A DNA stretch of 39,140 nt from a virus: positions 1 through 39,140 of the IMG/VR virus record IMGVR_UViG_3300043431_000108; one strand, 5' to 3'. Each line of letters starts with the position of its first letter. Position 1 is the first letter of the stretch. The position numbers were made by a program, and so were the translations under genes. Positions 1-7,039 of the stretch are shown here, piece by piece. The notes beneath the pieces are model-generated. The model was not told the origin of the DNA. It made no database searches and worked only from the letters and a program-made list of their open reading frames with translations.

Positions 1-127
1 AACGCTACCACTGGAAAATATCAAAACGCGACAATTATCTAAAGTTGCAAGATCAACAAATAATGCTAATTCAAGCACACGATTACGTTTTTCAACAGAC
101 ATTGCAAGGATTATCTCAACAGTTGGT
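1..127. repeat. Contig-end overlap, left copy (circular genome)
   Basis: These 127 bases are identical to 39014-39140. The repeat lies inside an open reading frame that continues across the junction without a frame break. An exact 127-base overlap equals a k-mer size commonly used by short-read assemblers, so it is most simply an assembly overlap of a circular molecule, not a biological terminal repeat. The phage genome is then 39013 bp, circularly closed or circularly permuted. Confidence 0.93.
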
Positions 128-775
128 ATAATTTCTCACAATTTAACGTCAAGCGCAAAATGGCGTTATCGCGTTTATTCTGATAGTGCATATACAACAC
201 TTGTTTATGATAGCGGTCAAGTAGATGTTTGGCCTCAATCGCCTTACGGCACTTATGAGTGGGAAGATGTTCATTTTTGGGATTTGACGCCAACAGACGA
301 AGAAATTAATTTTTATACAAAAACATTAATTTTATCAATTCCCGTTGTTGTTTCAGAACAATTTTATCAAATTGAATTTTTTGAAAGTGTATCAACTTAT
401 GTTGAGTTTGGGCGAATTTTTATCGGAACAAAATATCAGCCAGTTTTAAATATGAATTTAGGTGCATCTATTGGTTATGAATCACCTACCATTATTGATA
501 CCGCTATGTCAGGCGCAGAATTTTTTGATAGGCGTGAAAGTTTTAGGGTTGCACAATTTACGCTTGACCATTTAACTTATGCCGAATCAATTTTAAACAA
601 TGACATTATGAAAATCAGCGGAACAGACGCAGAAATTTTATATATTTGGGATGATGCAGACGCGTTGAATTTACAAAGACGTGCTTTTTTAGGGCGTTTG
701 CGCACATTATCGCCTATTGCTCAACCATACAATACAAGATACCAAACGACATACGAAATTAAGGAATTATTATGA
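1..775 (+). CDS. Tail protein, 3' part of a gene that starts at 38940 (282 aa in total)
   Basis: The reading frame is open from base 2. It joins in frame, through the 127-base overlap, to the ATG at 38940. The complete protein is 282 residues, starting MANTIISYQN and ending TYEIKELL. An apparent TTG start at 284 is an artefact of cutting the contig. The protein is rich in beta-type and aromatic residues, with no signal peptide or membrane segment. It lies after the tape measure and a 507-residue tail hub-like protein and just before the tail fibre, so a baseplate or tail-tip role is inferred from position. Its stop overlaps the start of the fibre gene (ATGA at 772-775). I do not recognise a named domain. 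Confidence 0.85.
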   Translation, partial: TLPLENIKTRQLSKVARSTNNANSSTRLRFSTDIARIISTVGIISHNLTSSAKWRYRVYSDSAYTTLVYDSGQVDVWPQSPYGTYEWEDVHFWDLTPTDEEINFYTKTLILSIPVVVSEQFYQIEFFESVSTYVEFGRIFIGTKYQPVLNMNLGASIGYESPTIIDTAMSGAEFFDRRESFRVAQFTLDHLTYAESILNNDIMKISGTDAEILYIWDDADALNLQRRAFLGRLRTLSPIAQPYNTRYQTTYEIKELL

Positions 776-1965
776 GCTCAGTCACTTTTAGCACAACAGT
801 TGGTGGAGATGGGTCAACGGTAACAGATGATGATGACGCAACAACAGGGCTAAGAAATGGCGGTTGGCGCACGCGATTTGTTCCAGCGTTATCGCAAGAG
901 GTAGCGGTTGCCGCAAACGCAGTAGCCAGTGCAACTGCGGCTCTTTCATCTAAAAATGCAGCAGCAGCAAGCGCATCAACCGCAACAACACAAGCATCTA
1001 ACGCATCTACTTCAGCAACAAACGCAGCAAATAGCGCAACGGCAGCAGCAGATAGTTACGATTCATTTGATGATCGTTATTTAGGTGTAAAAACGTCTGA
1101 TCCGACAGTTGATAATGATGGAAATGCACTGCTTGTTGGTGCGCTATATTGGAACAGCGCAACTAGCGTATTTAAAGTATGGTCTGGTAGCGCGTGGATC
1201 ACTAATTTAACATCAAATCAATTCGGCACAAACGTAGCCACATTCCTCCAAACACCATCAAGCGCTAACCTCGCAGCCGCATTAACAGACGAAACAGGTA
1301 CAGGAGCAAATGTATTTGCTAATGCGCCAACATTCCCCGCGCAAATTAACCTAACTGCAAATTCTGGCTATAATATTTATGCTTCGGGAACGGCTGATAA
1401 CTATTTGGCTGGAAACTTGGGGATTGGGGCAACGCCACCGGCTAAGTCAAAAGTGTATGTTGGAGGGACTATTAGCGGAGCAGTCGATAGCTACGCTTAT
1501 CTATTTGAAGGGACATTTGCAAGCTCAGTGACGGGGACTGGGACTGTTTATGGAACAAGTGTTGCTACCGAAAATTCCGCCACTGGTGTAGCGGGAATCT
1601 ATCATTATTCTACATTTCAAGGCACTGTTACTGGGGGTAGCCGAGTTACGCCAGCGAGCCAATATGGTTTTTCTGCTTCTACAACACTCACAGGCGCAAC
1701 GAACAACTATGGGTTTTGGGGTGGTATAGCTTCTGGTACAGGTAGATATAACCTCTATATGGCAGGGACGGCTGATAATTTTTTGGCTGGAAACTTGGGG
1801 ATAGGCGCATCCAGTTTCGGAACTAATGCAGCTAAAGTTATCGGTATTGCCAACGGAACAGCGCCCACAACATCGCCAGCAGGCATGGGTCAATTATATG
1901 TAGAAGGCGGCGCATTAAAATATCGTGGTTCTTCAGGAACCGTAACAACAATCGCGGCAGCGTAA
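772..1965 (+). CDS. Tail fibre / receptor-binding tail protein
   Basis: A 397-residue protein. Residues about 45-95 are an Ala/Ser/Thr-rich heptad-like coiled stretch typical of trimeric phage fibre stalks. It is followed by a segment with DRYLG and [19 protein letters not shown] (about 100-145), common in phage tail fibres. Two copies of a [15 protein letters not shown] unit follow (DNA 1387-1430 and 1765-1808), and the protein ends with [19 protein letters not shown], a widespread fibre C-terminal pattern. The last gene of the tail cluster is the usual place for the host-recognition fibre. The start overlaps the preceding stop by 4 bases, indicating translational coupling. The receptor cannot be read from sequence. 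Confidence 0.85.
   Translation: MSSVTFSTTVGGDGSTVTDDDDATTGLRNGGWRTRFVPALSQEVAVAANAVASATAALSSKNAAAASASTATTQASNASTSATNAANSATAAADSYDSFDDRYLGVKTSDPTVDNDGNALLVGALYWNSATSVFKVWSGSAWITNLTSNQFGTNVATFLQTPSSANLAAALTDETGTGANVFANAPTFPAQINLTANSGYNIYASGTADNYLAGNLGIGATPPAKSKVYVGGTISGAVDSYAYLFEGTFASSVTGTGTVYGTSVATENSATGVAGIYHYSTFQGTVTGGSRVTPASQYGFSASTTLTGATNNYGFWGGIASGTGRYNLYMAGTADNFLAGNLGIGASSFGTNAAKVIGIANGTAPTTSPAGMGQLYVEGGALKYRGSSGTVTTIAAA
1387..1808 (+). repeat. Two-copy internal repeat of the tail fibre gene
   Basis: About 44 bases at 1387-1430 recur with a few changes at 1765-1808. Both encode GTADN(Y/F)LAGNLGIGA. The repeat is in frame and probably marks two copies of a fibre shaft module. It could also be a site for recombination between related fibres. 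Confidence 0.75.
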
Positions 1966-2003
1966 TGGCAAACAAGCACATCTATCTAAATAGGAATTAA
2001 ATC

Positions 2004-2309
2004 ATGACAACAACATACACATACGAACCAACTAACTTGCAACGCGATCAACACGGTATTGTGAATCAAGTGCAATTTACAATCACCGCATCAAACGGCA
2101 CAGACAGCGTAACGGTTAACTCGATTACCGGCTTACCTGCACCTAAAGGCACAGCGAGTGATTATGATAAACTATCAAAAGAGCAAGTCATCGGCTGGAT
2201 TAAAAAACTGGTAGGTACACAGTCTGAAGCATTAGCAGATTCAGAATTAGCGGCTCATATTGAAAATAAAAAAATCGTGATTTCTAACAGCACACCTTGG
2301 AGCAAATAA
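2004..2309 (+). CDS. Conserved phage protein, 101 aa, unknown function
   Basis: Starts MTTTYTYEPT after an AGGAATT ribosome site. The N-terminal half is beta-like and polar. The C-terminal half is predicted helical, with IGWIKKLVG and EALADSELAAHIENKK. No signal peptide or membrane segment is visible. It lies between the tail fibre and the endolysin, where phages often carry small fibre-assembly or accessory proteins. It looks like a small protein seen in other phages next to tail genes, but I cannot assign a function. Confidence 0.8.
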   Translation: MTTTYTYEPTNLQRDQHGIVNQVQFTITASNGTDSVTVNSITGLPAPKGTASDYDKLSKEQVIGWIKKLVGTQSEALADSELAAHIENKKIVISNSTPWSK

Positions 2310-2449
2310 TTATTACTTGGACGATTACAGAAGAAGTGGCAAACGCGATTTTAGGTGTTTTGGGTAATCTGCCCACCTCGTCTGGCGCATTTCCAATCCT
2401 TGTAGATTTAAAACAGCAAACTGAAAAGCAGAAACAAGATGATGAGTAA
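2297..2449 (+). CDS. Small conserved-type phage protein (about 50 aa)
   Basis: An open frame shifted relative to both neighbours encodes EQIIITWTITEEVANAILG and then LPTSSGAFPILVDLKQQTE, ending at 2449. The W-T-I-T-x-E-E-x-N-x-I-L-x-x-L-x-x-L-P pattern resembles a small helical protein frequently found beside phage lysis genes. The start is uncertain: the only usual codon is TTG at 2297, which overlaps the upstream gene by 13 bases, and no strong ribosome site is seen. The end overlaps the endolysin start by 11 bases, as expected for a coupled gene. The role is unknown. Confidence 0.6.
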   Translation: MEQIIITWTITEEVANAILGVLGNLPTSSGAFPILVDLKQQTEKQKQDDE

Positions 2450-2909
2450 TTTTGATAAAGCATTTGAAGTGATTTTAGGCAGTGAGGGTGGCTATGTTAA
2501 TGACCCGCGTGATAGTGGCGGTGAAACTAAGTTCGGCATTGCGAAGAAGTTTTATCCGCATTTAGACATCAAGAATTTGACCATCGAGCAAGCCAAAGTA
2601 ATCTATGAAAAAGATTATTGGGATAAAGCCGGCTGTGATGAAATGCCCTATAAAATGGCGTTGGTGGCGTTTGACTGCGCGGTGAATCAAGGCGTGGGTA
2701 TTGCTATCAAGCTCGCACAGAAAGCCTGTGGCGTTGTTGATGATGGCGTGATTGGAAAAGGCAGTTTAGCTGCGTTCGCTAAAGCAAATGATGATAATGC
2801 CACGCTTTTTTTGACGTATCGTGCGCTGCGGTATGTTGGCACAAAAGGATTTGATATTTATGGCAAAGGTTGGATTAAACGTCTTTTCCATGTGTCGCTT
2901 GTGAGTTGA
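2439..2909 (+). CDS. Endolysin, glycoside hydrolase 108 type (N-acetylmuramidase)
   Basis: A 156-residue protein that cleaves peptidoglycan glycan strands to release progeny. The N-terminus has the family signature SEGGYVNDPRDSGGETKFGI (residues 15-34), in which Glu16 is the expected catalytic acid. Further family-like features are YEKDYWDKAGCDEMP, AVNQG and the C-terminal GWIKRLF. No signal peptide is visible, so export would depend on a holin. Length is slightly short for GH108 proteins with a C-terminal peptidoglycan-binding domain. ATG at 2442 is an equally good start. It is the last rightward gene before the bidirectional terminator. Confidence 0.92.
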   Translation: MMSNFDKAFEVILGSEGGYVNDPRDSGGETKFGIAKKFYPHLDIKNLTIEQAKVIYEKDYWDKAGCDEMPYKMALVAFDCAVNQGVGIAIKLAQKACGVVDDGVIGKGSLAAFAKANDDNATLFLTYRALRYVGTKGFDIYGKGWIKRLFHVSLVS

Positions 2910-2910
2910 T

Positions 2911-2986
2911 AAAAAAAACCGCACTATAAACAATCGTTCGCGCAGGCAAGAATTAAGCCTCGATTATTTAAAGTACGGTTTTGTTT
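2911..2986. terminator. Bidirectional terminator between convergent arms
   Basis: AAAACCGCACT (2915-2925) pairs with AGTACGGTTTT (2972-2982) with one mismatch. An A-run precedes the hairpin and T-rich sequence follows, so a hairpin with a U-tract forms on either strand. Inner pairing is AATCG/CGATT (2932-2936 and 2961-2965) and AGGC/GCCT. It lies between the rightward endolysin gene and the leftward lipoprotein gene. Confidence 0.75.
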
Positions 2987-3037
2987 AAATTCTTTATTAC
3001 ATGGCGCGAACCACAGCACCATTATAACATCAAATTA

Positions 3038-3322
3038 TTAAAAAGAATTAGGAATTATGGGTACAGTAATCACTTTATCTTCTTTTAAAATAACTGACAT
3101 ACTTTGCGTTCCAAACAACATATCCACATTAACCCATACCCAAATTTCTGTGCCGTCACTTTTTGATGATACAGAATAAGGCGATCCCATTTGAGAAGTC
3201 AATTCATATTTCGACATACCAACATGAAGTTGACGCGCATTATTCCATTTTATATTGCCACTGCCAGCCATTGAGCAAGCTGATAACATAATTGCCGCTA
3301 ACATTAAACTAATTTTTTTCAT
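3038..3322 (-). CDS. Small outer-membrane lipoprotein, BamE/SmpA-like
   Basis: A 94-residue protein with a lipoprotein signal peptide: MKK, hydrophobic stretch, then lipobox LSAC with the lipidated Cys at residue 16. The mature part contains LHVGMSKYELTSQMGSP and DGTEIWVWV, which follow the pattern of the SmpA/OmlA (BamE) fold. It is the last gene of the leftward operon, convergent with the endolysin. In phages such lipoproteins can act in superinfection exclusion or as an outer-membrane lysis partner. Which applies here is not shown by the sequence. The start overlaps the preceding small gene by 14 bases. Confidence 0.8.
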   Translation of the reverse strand: MKKISLMLAAIMLSACSMAGSGNIKWNNARQLHVGMSKYELTSQMGSPYSVSSKSDGTEIWVWVNVDMLFGTQSMSVILKEDKVITVPIIPNSF

Positions 3323-3434
3323 TTTTCGCTCTCCATTTTTGATAGGCTTCTTCAGGCGTTATGCCAACGCAGACGACAGTAGTCTGCGTGTAGCATAGCC
3401 AAAATTTACCGATTCTTTTTAATCGTGGTTTCAT
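3309..3434 (-). CDS. Small phage protein, 41 aa, unknown function
   Basis: Starts at the ATG ending at 3434 (MKPRLKRIGKFWLCYT) and contains GITPEEAYQKW. This resembles the small phage proteins with a G-x-T-P-E-E-A-Y-x-x-W ending that occur in many early operons. The start overlaps the upstream stop in an ATGA arrangement, and the end overlaps the lipoprotein gene start, so it is translationally coupled on both sides. No function is known to me. Confidence 0.7.
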   Translation of the reverse strand: MKPRLKRIGKFWLCYTQTTVVCVGITPEEAYQKWRAKNEKN

Positions 3435-3580
3435 TTACTGCGTTCACTCACAAATACCGGTTGCATTGGATTTTCTTCAAACCACTTTAACTTATCCATG
3501 TAAGCCGCCATTTCTTCAAAGCGTAGTACTTTAATTATGGGTTCATCGCTCAATTTACCGCTTTCAAAATCGTATTTCAT
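3431..3580 (-). CDS. Small hypothetical protein, 49 aa
   Basis: The open frame starts with ATG ending at 3580, encodes MKYDFESGKLSDEPIIKVLR and MDKLKWFEENPMQPVF, and stops in an ATGA overlap with the next gene. It starts within a few bases of the end of the DUF3310 gene. It is charged, mostly helical and has no membrane segment. Tight spacing in the leftward operon supports it as real. Function unknown. Confidence 0.65.
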   Translation of the reverse strand: MKYDFESGKLSDEPIIKVLRFEEMAAYMDKLKWFEENPMQPVFVSERSK

Positions 3581-3581
3581 T

Positions 3582-4106
3582 TTAAAACCCCTCTGTTGCA
3601 ATCAATCGATTTAAATACCACTGCGCCTTTTTTATATCCTCAGCACCGTTTTTGAGCTTGTATCGCCATTGATACTTTAAAATGTTTCCGCGTAAATAGC
3701 CGATAAATTCTTCTTTGGTCAGCATCGATTCAATAGCATCAATACATTCCACTTTGCCGCTGTTGTAGTGGGGTGGACTGTTTACCGCTTCACTTGTTTT
3801 AACCGGTGCGCCTGCGTTAACTAATTCTTTTTGCTTGTTTAAATGCTTGATGACATTATCAAGCCGCACTGGTGAAACCTCAACTACAGGCGCAGGCGCG
3901 GGTGAATAATCCGCTAATTTATAAAGATAAGCACCATCAATTCTATCTTCAGATTTAATAACTTCACCAGATTTAATCAATTTTTGCATTTGAAAATCAA
4001 CTTGATGCTGTTTAAGATCAGTTAAGTCTGTAATTTCACGCATAGTCATACCCGTGCGCTGGCCGTTTTGAAGTATTTGTTTAATCATATCAATGTCATC
4101 CCCCAT
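3582..4106 (-). CDS. Winged-helix N-terminus plus DUF3310 domain protein
   Basis: A 174-residue protein. Residues 1-60 look like a DNA-binding winged helix (MTMREITDLTDLKQHQVDFQ, then KLIKSGEV). A proline-rich linker (PAPAPVVEV) follows. Residues about 108-172 match DUF3310: SPPHYNSGKVECIDAIESM, FIGYLRGNILKYQWRYKLKN, DIKKAQWYLNRLI. DUF3310 is shared with the T7 gp1.7 nucleotide kinase family, so a nucleotide-related role is possible. The fusion to a DNA-binding module suggests regulation or DNA localisation instead. The start overlaps the HNH gene by 22 bases. Confidence 0.8.
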   Translation of the reverse strand: MGDDIDMIKQILQNGQRTGMTMREITDLTDLKQHQVDFQMQKLIKSGEVIKSEDRIDGAYLYKLADYSPAPAPVVEVSPVRLDNVIKHLNKQKELVNAGAPVKTSEAVNSPPHYNSGKVECIDAIESMLTKEEFIGYLRGNILKYQWRYKLKNGAEDIKKAQWYLNRLIATEGF

Positions 4107-4717
4107 CTAGTCGGCATTGTTTCTTTCGACACCCATTGCGCTAAAAAATCTCTAATCATTTTGTTTTTTCGTGGTTGACGGTCAATATTTACCGGCTTAT
4201 GAATAACGGTGTCGTTATCCTCCTCAATAAATCTTGATCTTCCAATCATGTCGCCACATTGCCTAATGAAGTCGCTTTTTTGATAAAAATAAACGTAACT
4301 GCGATAAAGCATTCGACGAACGCGAGGCATCTCCTGCATTCTCACATTGACCGTTTGGGGTGACAAACCATGCTCCATTGCAAAATCCATGATAGTTTGT
4401 TCGTTTTCGCATGGTCGAACCACAACGATGTTTTCAATCTTTAAATTGTACTTGTCACCGTCTTTAAAGATGACGCCATCGCTGTAGCTTGGATAGTAAC
4501 CGTACACAGCATGAACCGCGCACCGCCACGCGGTAAAGTATTTTTTATTCTTGCTTTGTTGAATCGGGACAGTGCCATGCACGTTTGACCAGCACAACTT
4601 CATTACGCCCATCTTTCCAAAGCGTCTATAAAACGTGCCAGTTTCCCCGTCATAGCGCACACAATCTTTGAGCATTTGCAGCTCTTTTTTTGTGATTTCT
4701 TTAAATGTTTTTTTCAT
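4085..4717 (-). CDS. HNH-type endonuclease-like protein
   Basis: A 210-residue protein. The N-terminal LKDCVRYDGETGTFYRR and the central AVHAVYGYYP followed by VIFKDGDKYNLKIENI are the pattern of phage HNH endonucleases (His, then D-G-D-x-x-N-x-x-I-x-N). The C-terminal half (from about residue 105) may be a DNA-recognition region: MDFAMEHGLSPQTVNVRMQE reads like a helix-turn-helix. It could be a free-standing homing endonuclease or a nuclease acting on host or competitor DNA. It is embedded in the small-gene part of the leftward operon, overlapping both neighbours. Confidence 0.75.
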   Translation of the reverse strand: MKKTFKEITKKELQMLKDCVRYDGETGTFYRRFGKMGVMKLCWSNVHGTVPIQQSKNKKYFTAWRCAVHAVYGYYPSYSDGVIFKDGDKYNLKIENIVVVRPCENEQTIMDFAMEHGLSPQTVNVRMQEMPRVRRMLYRSYVYFYQKSDFIRQCGDMIGRSRFIEEDNDTVIHKPVNIDRQPRKNKMIRDFLAQWVSKETMPTRWGMTLI

Positions 4718-4911
4718 CTTTGATGCCTGATGTCGTTAAAAATAGGTCGTCTTGTTTTGCACTTGTCGCACTCTCTGTAACCTAGCGACTGATACACGCG
4801 CCAATGGTCATGCTTGCAATGCGTTGCCGTTGGTGCTGGCTGTACTCGCGTTATTTTAGATATATCCACAGCCACCCCCAGCCAAATAATAAGAAGATAA
4901 AAATCAAACAC
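4714..4911 (-). CDS. Small membrane-anchored zinc-ribbon protein, 65 aa
   Basis: The N-terminal MFDFYLLIIWLGVAV is hydrophobic. The C-terminal part has CKHDHWRVYQSLGYRECDKCK, a CxH...CxxC set that would bind one zinc ion. The stop overlaps the HNH gene start by 4 bases. A later start would remove the hydrophobic segment, so the membrane anchor is uncertain. Function unknown. Confidence 0.6.
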   Translation of the reverse strand: MFDFYLLIIWLGVAVDISKITRVQPAPTATHCKHDHWRVYQSLGYRECDKCKTRRPIFNDIRHQR

Positions 4912-4931
4912 GCTATGTCATCGATTTGCAT
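4851..4931 (-). CDS. Single-span membrane peptide, 26 aa
   Basis: ATG ending at 4931 follows a good ribosome site (GGGGAGTAATAAAAATG) and gives MQIDDIACLIFIFLLF followed by GWGWLWIYLK, almost entirely one membrane helix. A longer frame from 5036 exists but lacks a ribosome site. The N-terminus resembles that of the gene just upstream (MQINEI), suggesting duplication. Function unknown; phage micro-peptides of this kind may modify the host envelope. Confidence 0.55.
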   Translation of the reverse strand: MQIDDIACLIFIFLLFGWGWLWIYLK

Positions 4932-4936
4932 TTTTA

Positions 4937-5152
4937 TTACTCCCCTAAAGATATAAAAATATGGATTAAAGCCGGCAAAGATAGCACAAAAATAGGCGTA
5001 AACACCCAAGGGCAAACCGCGATCAAATACCCCCAAAATGAAATATTACACGCTAAAAAAACAAATCTTAAAAAGTGACAGACCATAAAATATACAAGGC
5101 CAATCGCGATAAAAGCACAGGCTATCGTTGCTAATATTTCGTTAATTTGCAT
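4937..5152 (-). CDS. Small two- or three-span membrane protein, 71 aa
   Basis: Starts MQINEILATIACAFIAIGLV after AGGAGCTAG. Three hydrophobic stretches are seen at about residues 5-25, 27-47 and 49-67. The start lies inside the end of the coiled-coil gene (5142-5294), and the N-terminal MQI(N/D)(E/D)I matches the following 26-residue peptide. A holin-like role is possible from topology, but it is far from the endolysin on the other strand, so I leave it unassigned. Confidence 0.6.
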   Translation of the reverse strand: MQINEILATIACAFIAIGLVYFMVCHFLRFVFLACNISFWGYLIAVCPWVFTPIFVLSLPALIHIFISLGE

Positions 5153-5294
5153 TTTTTTCTAGCTCCTGCAAAATGTATTTAATGTCGTTGCTTTCTTTGA
5201 TGCTGCGCAACTTTTGATTTTTTAGTTGTCTGCGTTCTTCTTTAAGTTCGCGCAGACGGTTTTCTAAGTGATCCTTTAATTGAATTTGTTTCAC
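5142..5294 (-). CDS. Coiled-coil small protein, 50 aa (GTG start)
   Basis: GTG ending at 5294 is preceded by a near-perfect TAAGGAGGGTAAAA ribosome site. The protein begins MKQIQLKDHLENRLRELKEE and is charged and helical throughout (Arg/Lys/Glu with Leu spacing), so a coiled coil is likely. It overlaps the following membrane protein start by 11 bases. The strong ribosome site makes this a confident gene despite its size. Function unknown. Confidence 0.7.
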   Translation of the reverse strand: MKQIQLKDHLENRLRELKEERRQLKNQKLRSIKESNDIKYILQELEKNAN

Positions 5295-5304
5295 TTTTAC
5301 CCTC

Positions 5305-5472
5305 CTAAAAAGTTATTGTTATTGTGTCGCTAGTTTCTACAAAGCTAGCAATCTTTTTGCCTTGGTGCGTGAGATACCACCCGTCACCTTTTACCCATCT
5401 CTTTGGGACTGCTTTTACTCTCACTGTCCTACGCCTGTTGTCGGCGTAATTTTTTTTGATGAATATTTTCAT
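5305..5472 (-). CDS. Basic small protein, 55 aa
   Basis: Begins MKIFIKKNYADNRRRTVRVK and continues with VPKRWVKGDGWYLTHQGKKI. It is strongly basic and beta-like, so nucleic-acid contact is possible. The start overlaps the previous stop in ATGA form, and its stop codon sits at the edge of the next ribosome site. Function unknown. Confidence 0.65.
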   Translation of the reverse strand: MKIFIKKNYADNRRRTVRVKAVPKRWVKGDGWYLTHQGKKIASFVETSDTITITF

Positions 5473-5624
5473 TTACATAATTTCTCAACTTTATCAACAC
5501 TATAATGCTGATTAGTTGCTGATTTAATGCAGTCTGCTTTTAAGTCTTGTTCATGCCCCATTGCTAAAAACATAAATATAAAAGCGGTTATTACTGCACA
5601 CATTAAAATCAAATAATCATTCAT
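5469..5624 (-). CDS. Single-span membrane protein, 51 aa
   Basis: The N-terminal MNDYLILMCAVITAFIFMFL is a membrane helix. The C-terminal CIKSATNQHYSVDKVEKLCK carries paired cysteines in a pattern seen in many small phage proteins (TM, then C-x-K/x-A-T, Y-S, x-L-C). The arrangement is translationally coupled with ATGA overlaps on both sides. If the N-terminus stays inside, the Cys-containing tail would face the periplasm. Function unknown. Confidence 0.65.
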   Translation of the reverse strand: MNDYLILMCAVITAFIFMFLAMGHEQDLKADCIKSATNQHYSVDKVEKLCK

Positions 5625-5839
5625 TTCGTAATCCCCTTGGAAACGCCCTCATCGGTCATCATCTCAGTCAAACTGTAAATATGACCACCTTTAAAAATAA
5701 AACCACCAATGTTCGCTTGATGCACTTCGTAGTAATTAGCATGACTTACTTTGAATAAAAGGGTGGCGATAACCACCCCAGCAATCAAACCAACCACCGC
5801 AGAAATCAACGCTAGTTTTTTGATCTGTTCGTCTGTCAT
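5621..5839 (-). CDS. Single-span membrane protein, 72 aa
   Basis: MTDEQIKKLALISAVVGLIA starts a cytoplasmic head and a membrane helix (about 8-30), followed by a soluble tail of about 40 residues. The stop overlaps the next ATG. A longer overlapping frame at 5736-5966 on the same strand has no ribosome site and is rejected. Function unknown. Confidence 0.65.
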   Translation of the reverse strand: MTDEQIKKLALISAVVGLIAGVVIATLLFKVSHANYYEVHQANIGGFIFKGGHIYSLTEMMTDEGVSKGITK

Positions 5840-6261
5840 TTGTCGTCACCAATGTGGCGGTATTCACCGTCATCATAAAATCTAAGAGACTCACAGCATT
5901 TTGACCAATTATCACCAATACATCTACCTTCAAACTCAACCCACGGGTCAACCCGTCTATTGGCAACCTCAGCGTACTTGGCCATTAGTGCTGCATGATG
6001 GTGTGGTGTGACTACTATCTCAGGTCTTTCGTATGTTGCCAATCGATGCCCAAGTGACCAACTTCCATTTTCAGTTAGCCACGATATATTTATTGCTGCC
6101 AAAACAGAGTACTTAGGAGCTTTGCTCCAGTCTGGTTCAAACGGCGCGGCTTGCTTTTCGTTCCATTCACAAAGTTCGTCATGGTAACTTGTGGCGGTTG
6201 ATGTGACGCTTGCCATTTTCAATAATTGGTTTATTTGTTTTTCAGTTAATAATGCCATCAC
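5836..6261 (-). CDS. Hypothetical phage protein, 141 aa
   Basis: Starts MMALLTEKQINQLLKMASV and contains FEPDWSKAPKYSVLAAINISW, ENGSWSLGHR, a HHH stretch and WVEFEGRCIG. The spaced tryptophans (W-x-x-A-P ... W ... G-x-W) are a pattern of uncharacterised proteins in phage early regions. No membrane segment is seen. It has 4-base overlaps with both neighbours. Function unknown. Confidence 0.7.
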   Translation of the reverse strand: MMALLTEKQINQLLKMASVTSTATSYHDELCEWNEKQAAPFEPDWSKAPKYSVLAAINISWLTENGSWSLGHRLATYERPEIVVTPHHHAALMAKYAEVANRRVDPWVEFEGRCIGDNWSKCCESLRFYDDGEYRHIGDDK

Positions 6262-6509
6262 TCCATACTCCCAGTTTCAAAGTTATTGCACACCGCGCCA
6301 ATAATGCGCGTGGGTCGTTTAAATAGTTGATATGCGCCAACAGCTAGTTGATATTCCGCCTTTGCATTGTTACACGCTTGCATCGTCGCGTATGGTATCG
6401 CTACGCTTGTGTATGCGATAACTTCATGGCTTGTTGTTTTTCCGTGCTTGTCGATGTTTGTATCGACTGTTAAAAATGATAGTGTTAGTGCTAACGCTGA
6501 TGCGCTCAT
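6258..6509 (-). CDS. Small possibly exported protein, 83 aa
   Basis: MSASALALTLSFLTVDTNID has a short hydrophobic start that could be a weak signal peptide. The rest holds two Cys (in ATMQACNNAK and IIGAVCNNF) that could form a disulfide if exported. It is coupled by overlaps on both sides. Function unknown. Confidence 0.6.
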   Translation of the reverse strand: MSASALALTLSFLTVDTNIDKHGKTTSHEVIAYTSVAIPYATMQACNNAKAEYQLAVGAYQLFKRPTRIIGAVCNNFETGSME

Positions 6510-6658
6510 AAAACCGCCTTTAATTTCAAAAGTTCACGCTTAATTGTTGACAACTCGTCACGAAGTGCAACACTGCGAACATAAAAGCCAACTGCTACAG
6601 TGATAAAAATGGCATAAGCCATGCCGGTTTCATCTAAAAATTTTAATAGTTCAATCAT
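6506..6658 (-). CDS. Membrane-anchored coiled-coil protein, 50 aa
   Basis: ATG ending at 6658 follows GAGGTGATTT. The protein is MIELLKFLDETGMAYAIFIT followed by VAVGFYVRSV and a charged helix DELSTIKRELLKLKAV, giving one membrane span and then a short coiled coil. It starts only about 19 bases after an intrinsic terminator (6677-6701) on the same strand, so it depends on read-through or has its own start not obvious to me. The topology loosely resembles an inner-membrane spanin, but it is much too short. Confidence 0.65.
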   Translation of the reverse strand: MIELLKFLDETGMAYAIFITVAVGFYVRSVALRDELSTIKRELLKLKAVL

Positions 6659-6676
6659 AAATCACCTCAATTCGTT

Positions 6677-6701
6677 AAAAAATGCCCCATGGCTTTGGGG
6701 C
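6677..6701 (-). terminator. Intrinsic terminator inside the leftward operon
   Basis: On the minus strand GCCCC (6701-6697) pairs with GGGGC (6688-6684) across an 8-base loop, followed by A then six T (6682-6677). It lies right after the stop of the 6708-7028 gene. About ten further genes follow, so partial read-through or antitermination is needed. Confidence 0.8.
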
Positions 6702-6707
6702 GAATGG

Positions 6708-7028
6708 TTAGCCTAGGAGAGCTAAGTAATCGTGGTCGCTTTTAAAGTCGTCTAAATAAATCTCATCAACGCCTTTTTCTGCTTTTTCGTATATTTTCAT
6801 ATCGTTATCGTTGATATGCTCGTAAACGATTTCTGTTAATTTTTCATATACAAGATCTTTACCATCTTCATCAAACAAGTTAACCAACGTAACGTCAATT
6901 TCTCTATCGTCTTCAATGTCGTGATTAAAATCAGCTGGGATATATGAACCTGATAAAGTTGCAGTAGCACCAACGCCTGTTGTAACACCATCGTTTGAGA
7001 TGATGTCAAAGTAAATTTGTATTTCCAT
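6708..7028 (-). CDS. Acidic hypothetical protein, 106 aa
   Basis: Starts MEIQIYFDIISNDGVTTGVG after AGGAGAACAAA. It is very acidic, with HDIEDDREIDV, NLFDEDGKD and a C-terminal LDDFKSDHDYLALLG. No membrane segment is seen. Strongly acidic small early phage proteins often mimic DNA or bind host enzymes; that is only a suggestion. It is preceded by a hairpin at 7040-7067 and followed by an intrinsic terminator, and would be the second gene read from the promoter at 7339-7367. Confidence 0.7.
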   Translation of the reverse strand: MEIQIYFDIISNDGVTTGVGATATLSGSYIPADFNHDIEDDREIDVTLVNLFDEDGKDLVYEKLTEIVYEHINDNDMKIYEKAEKGVDEIYLDDFKSDHDYLALLG

Positions 7029-7039
7029 TTTGTTCTCCT

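Noticed and set aside
1525-1893. A 122-codon minus-strand frame inside the tail fibre gene.
   Set aside because: Cys/Ser/Arg-rich translation typical of an antisense shadow of a Ala/Thr/Gly-rich gene.
4932-5036. Longer N-terminus for the 26-residue membrane peptide.
   Set aside because: The extension lies over the 4937-5152 gene without a ribosome site, while ATG at 4931 has a strong one.
5736-5966. A 76-codon minus-strand frame overlapping two coupled genes.
   Set aside because: No ribosome site, and both neighbouring frames are linked by 4-base overlaps, which leaves no room for it.
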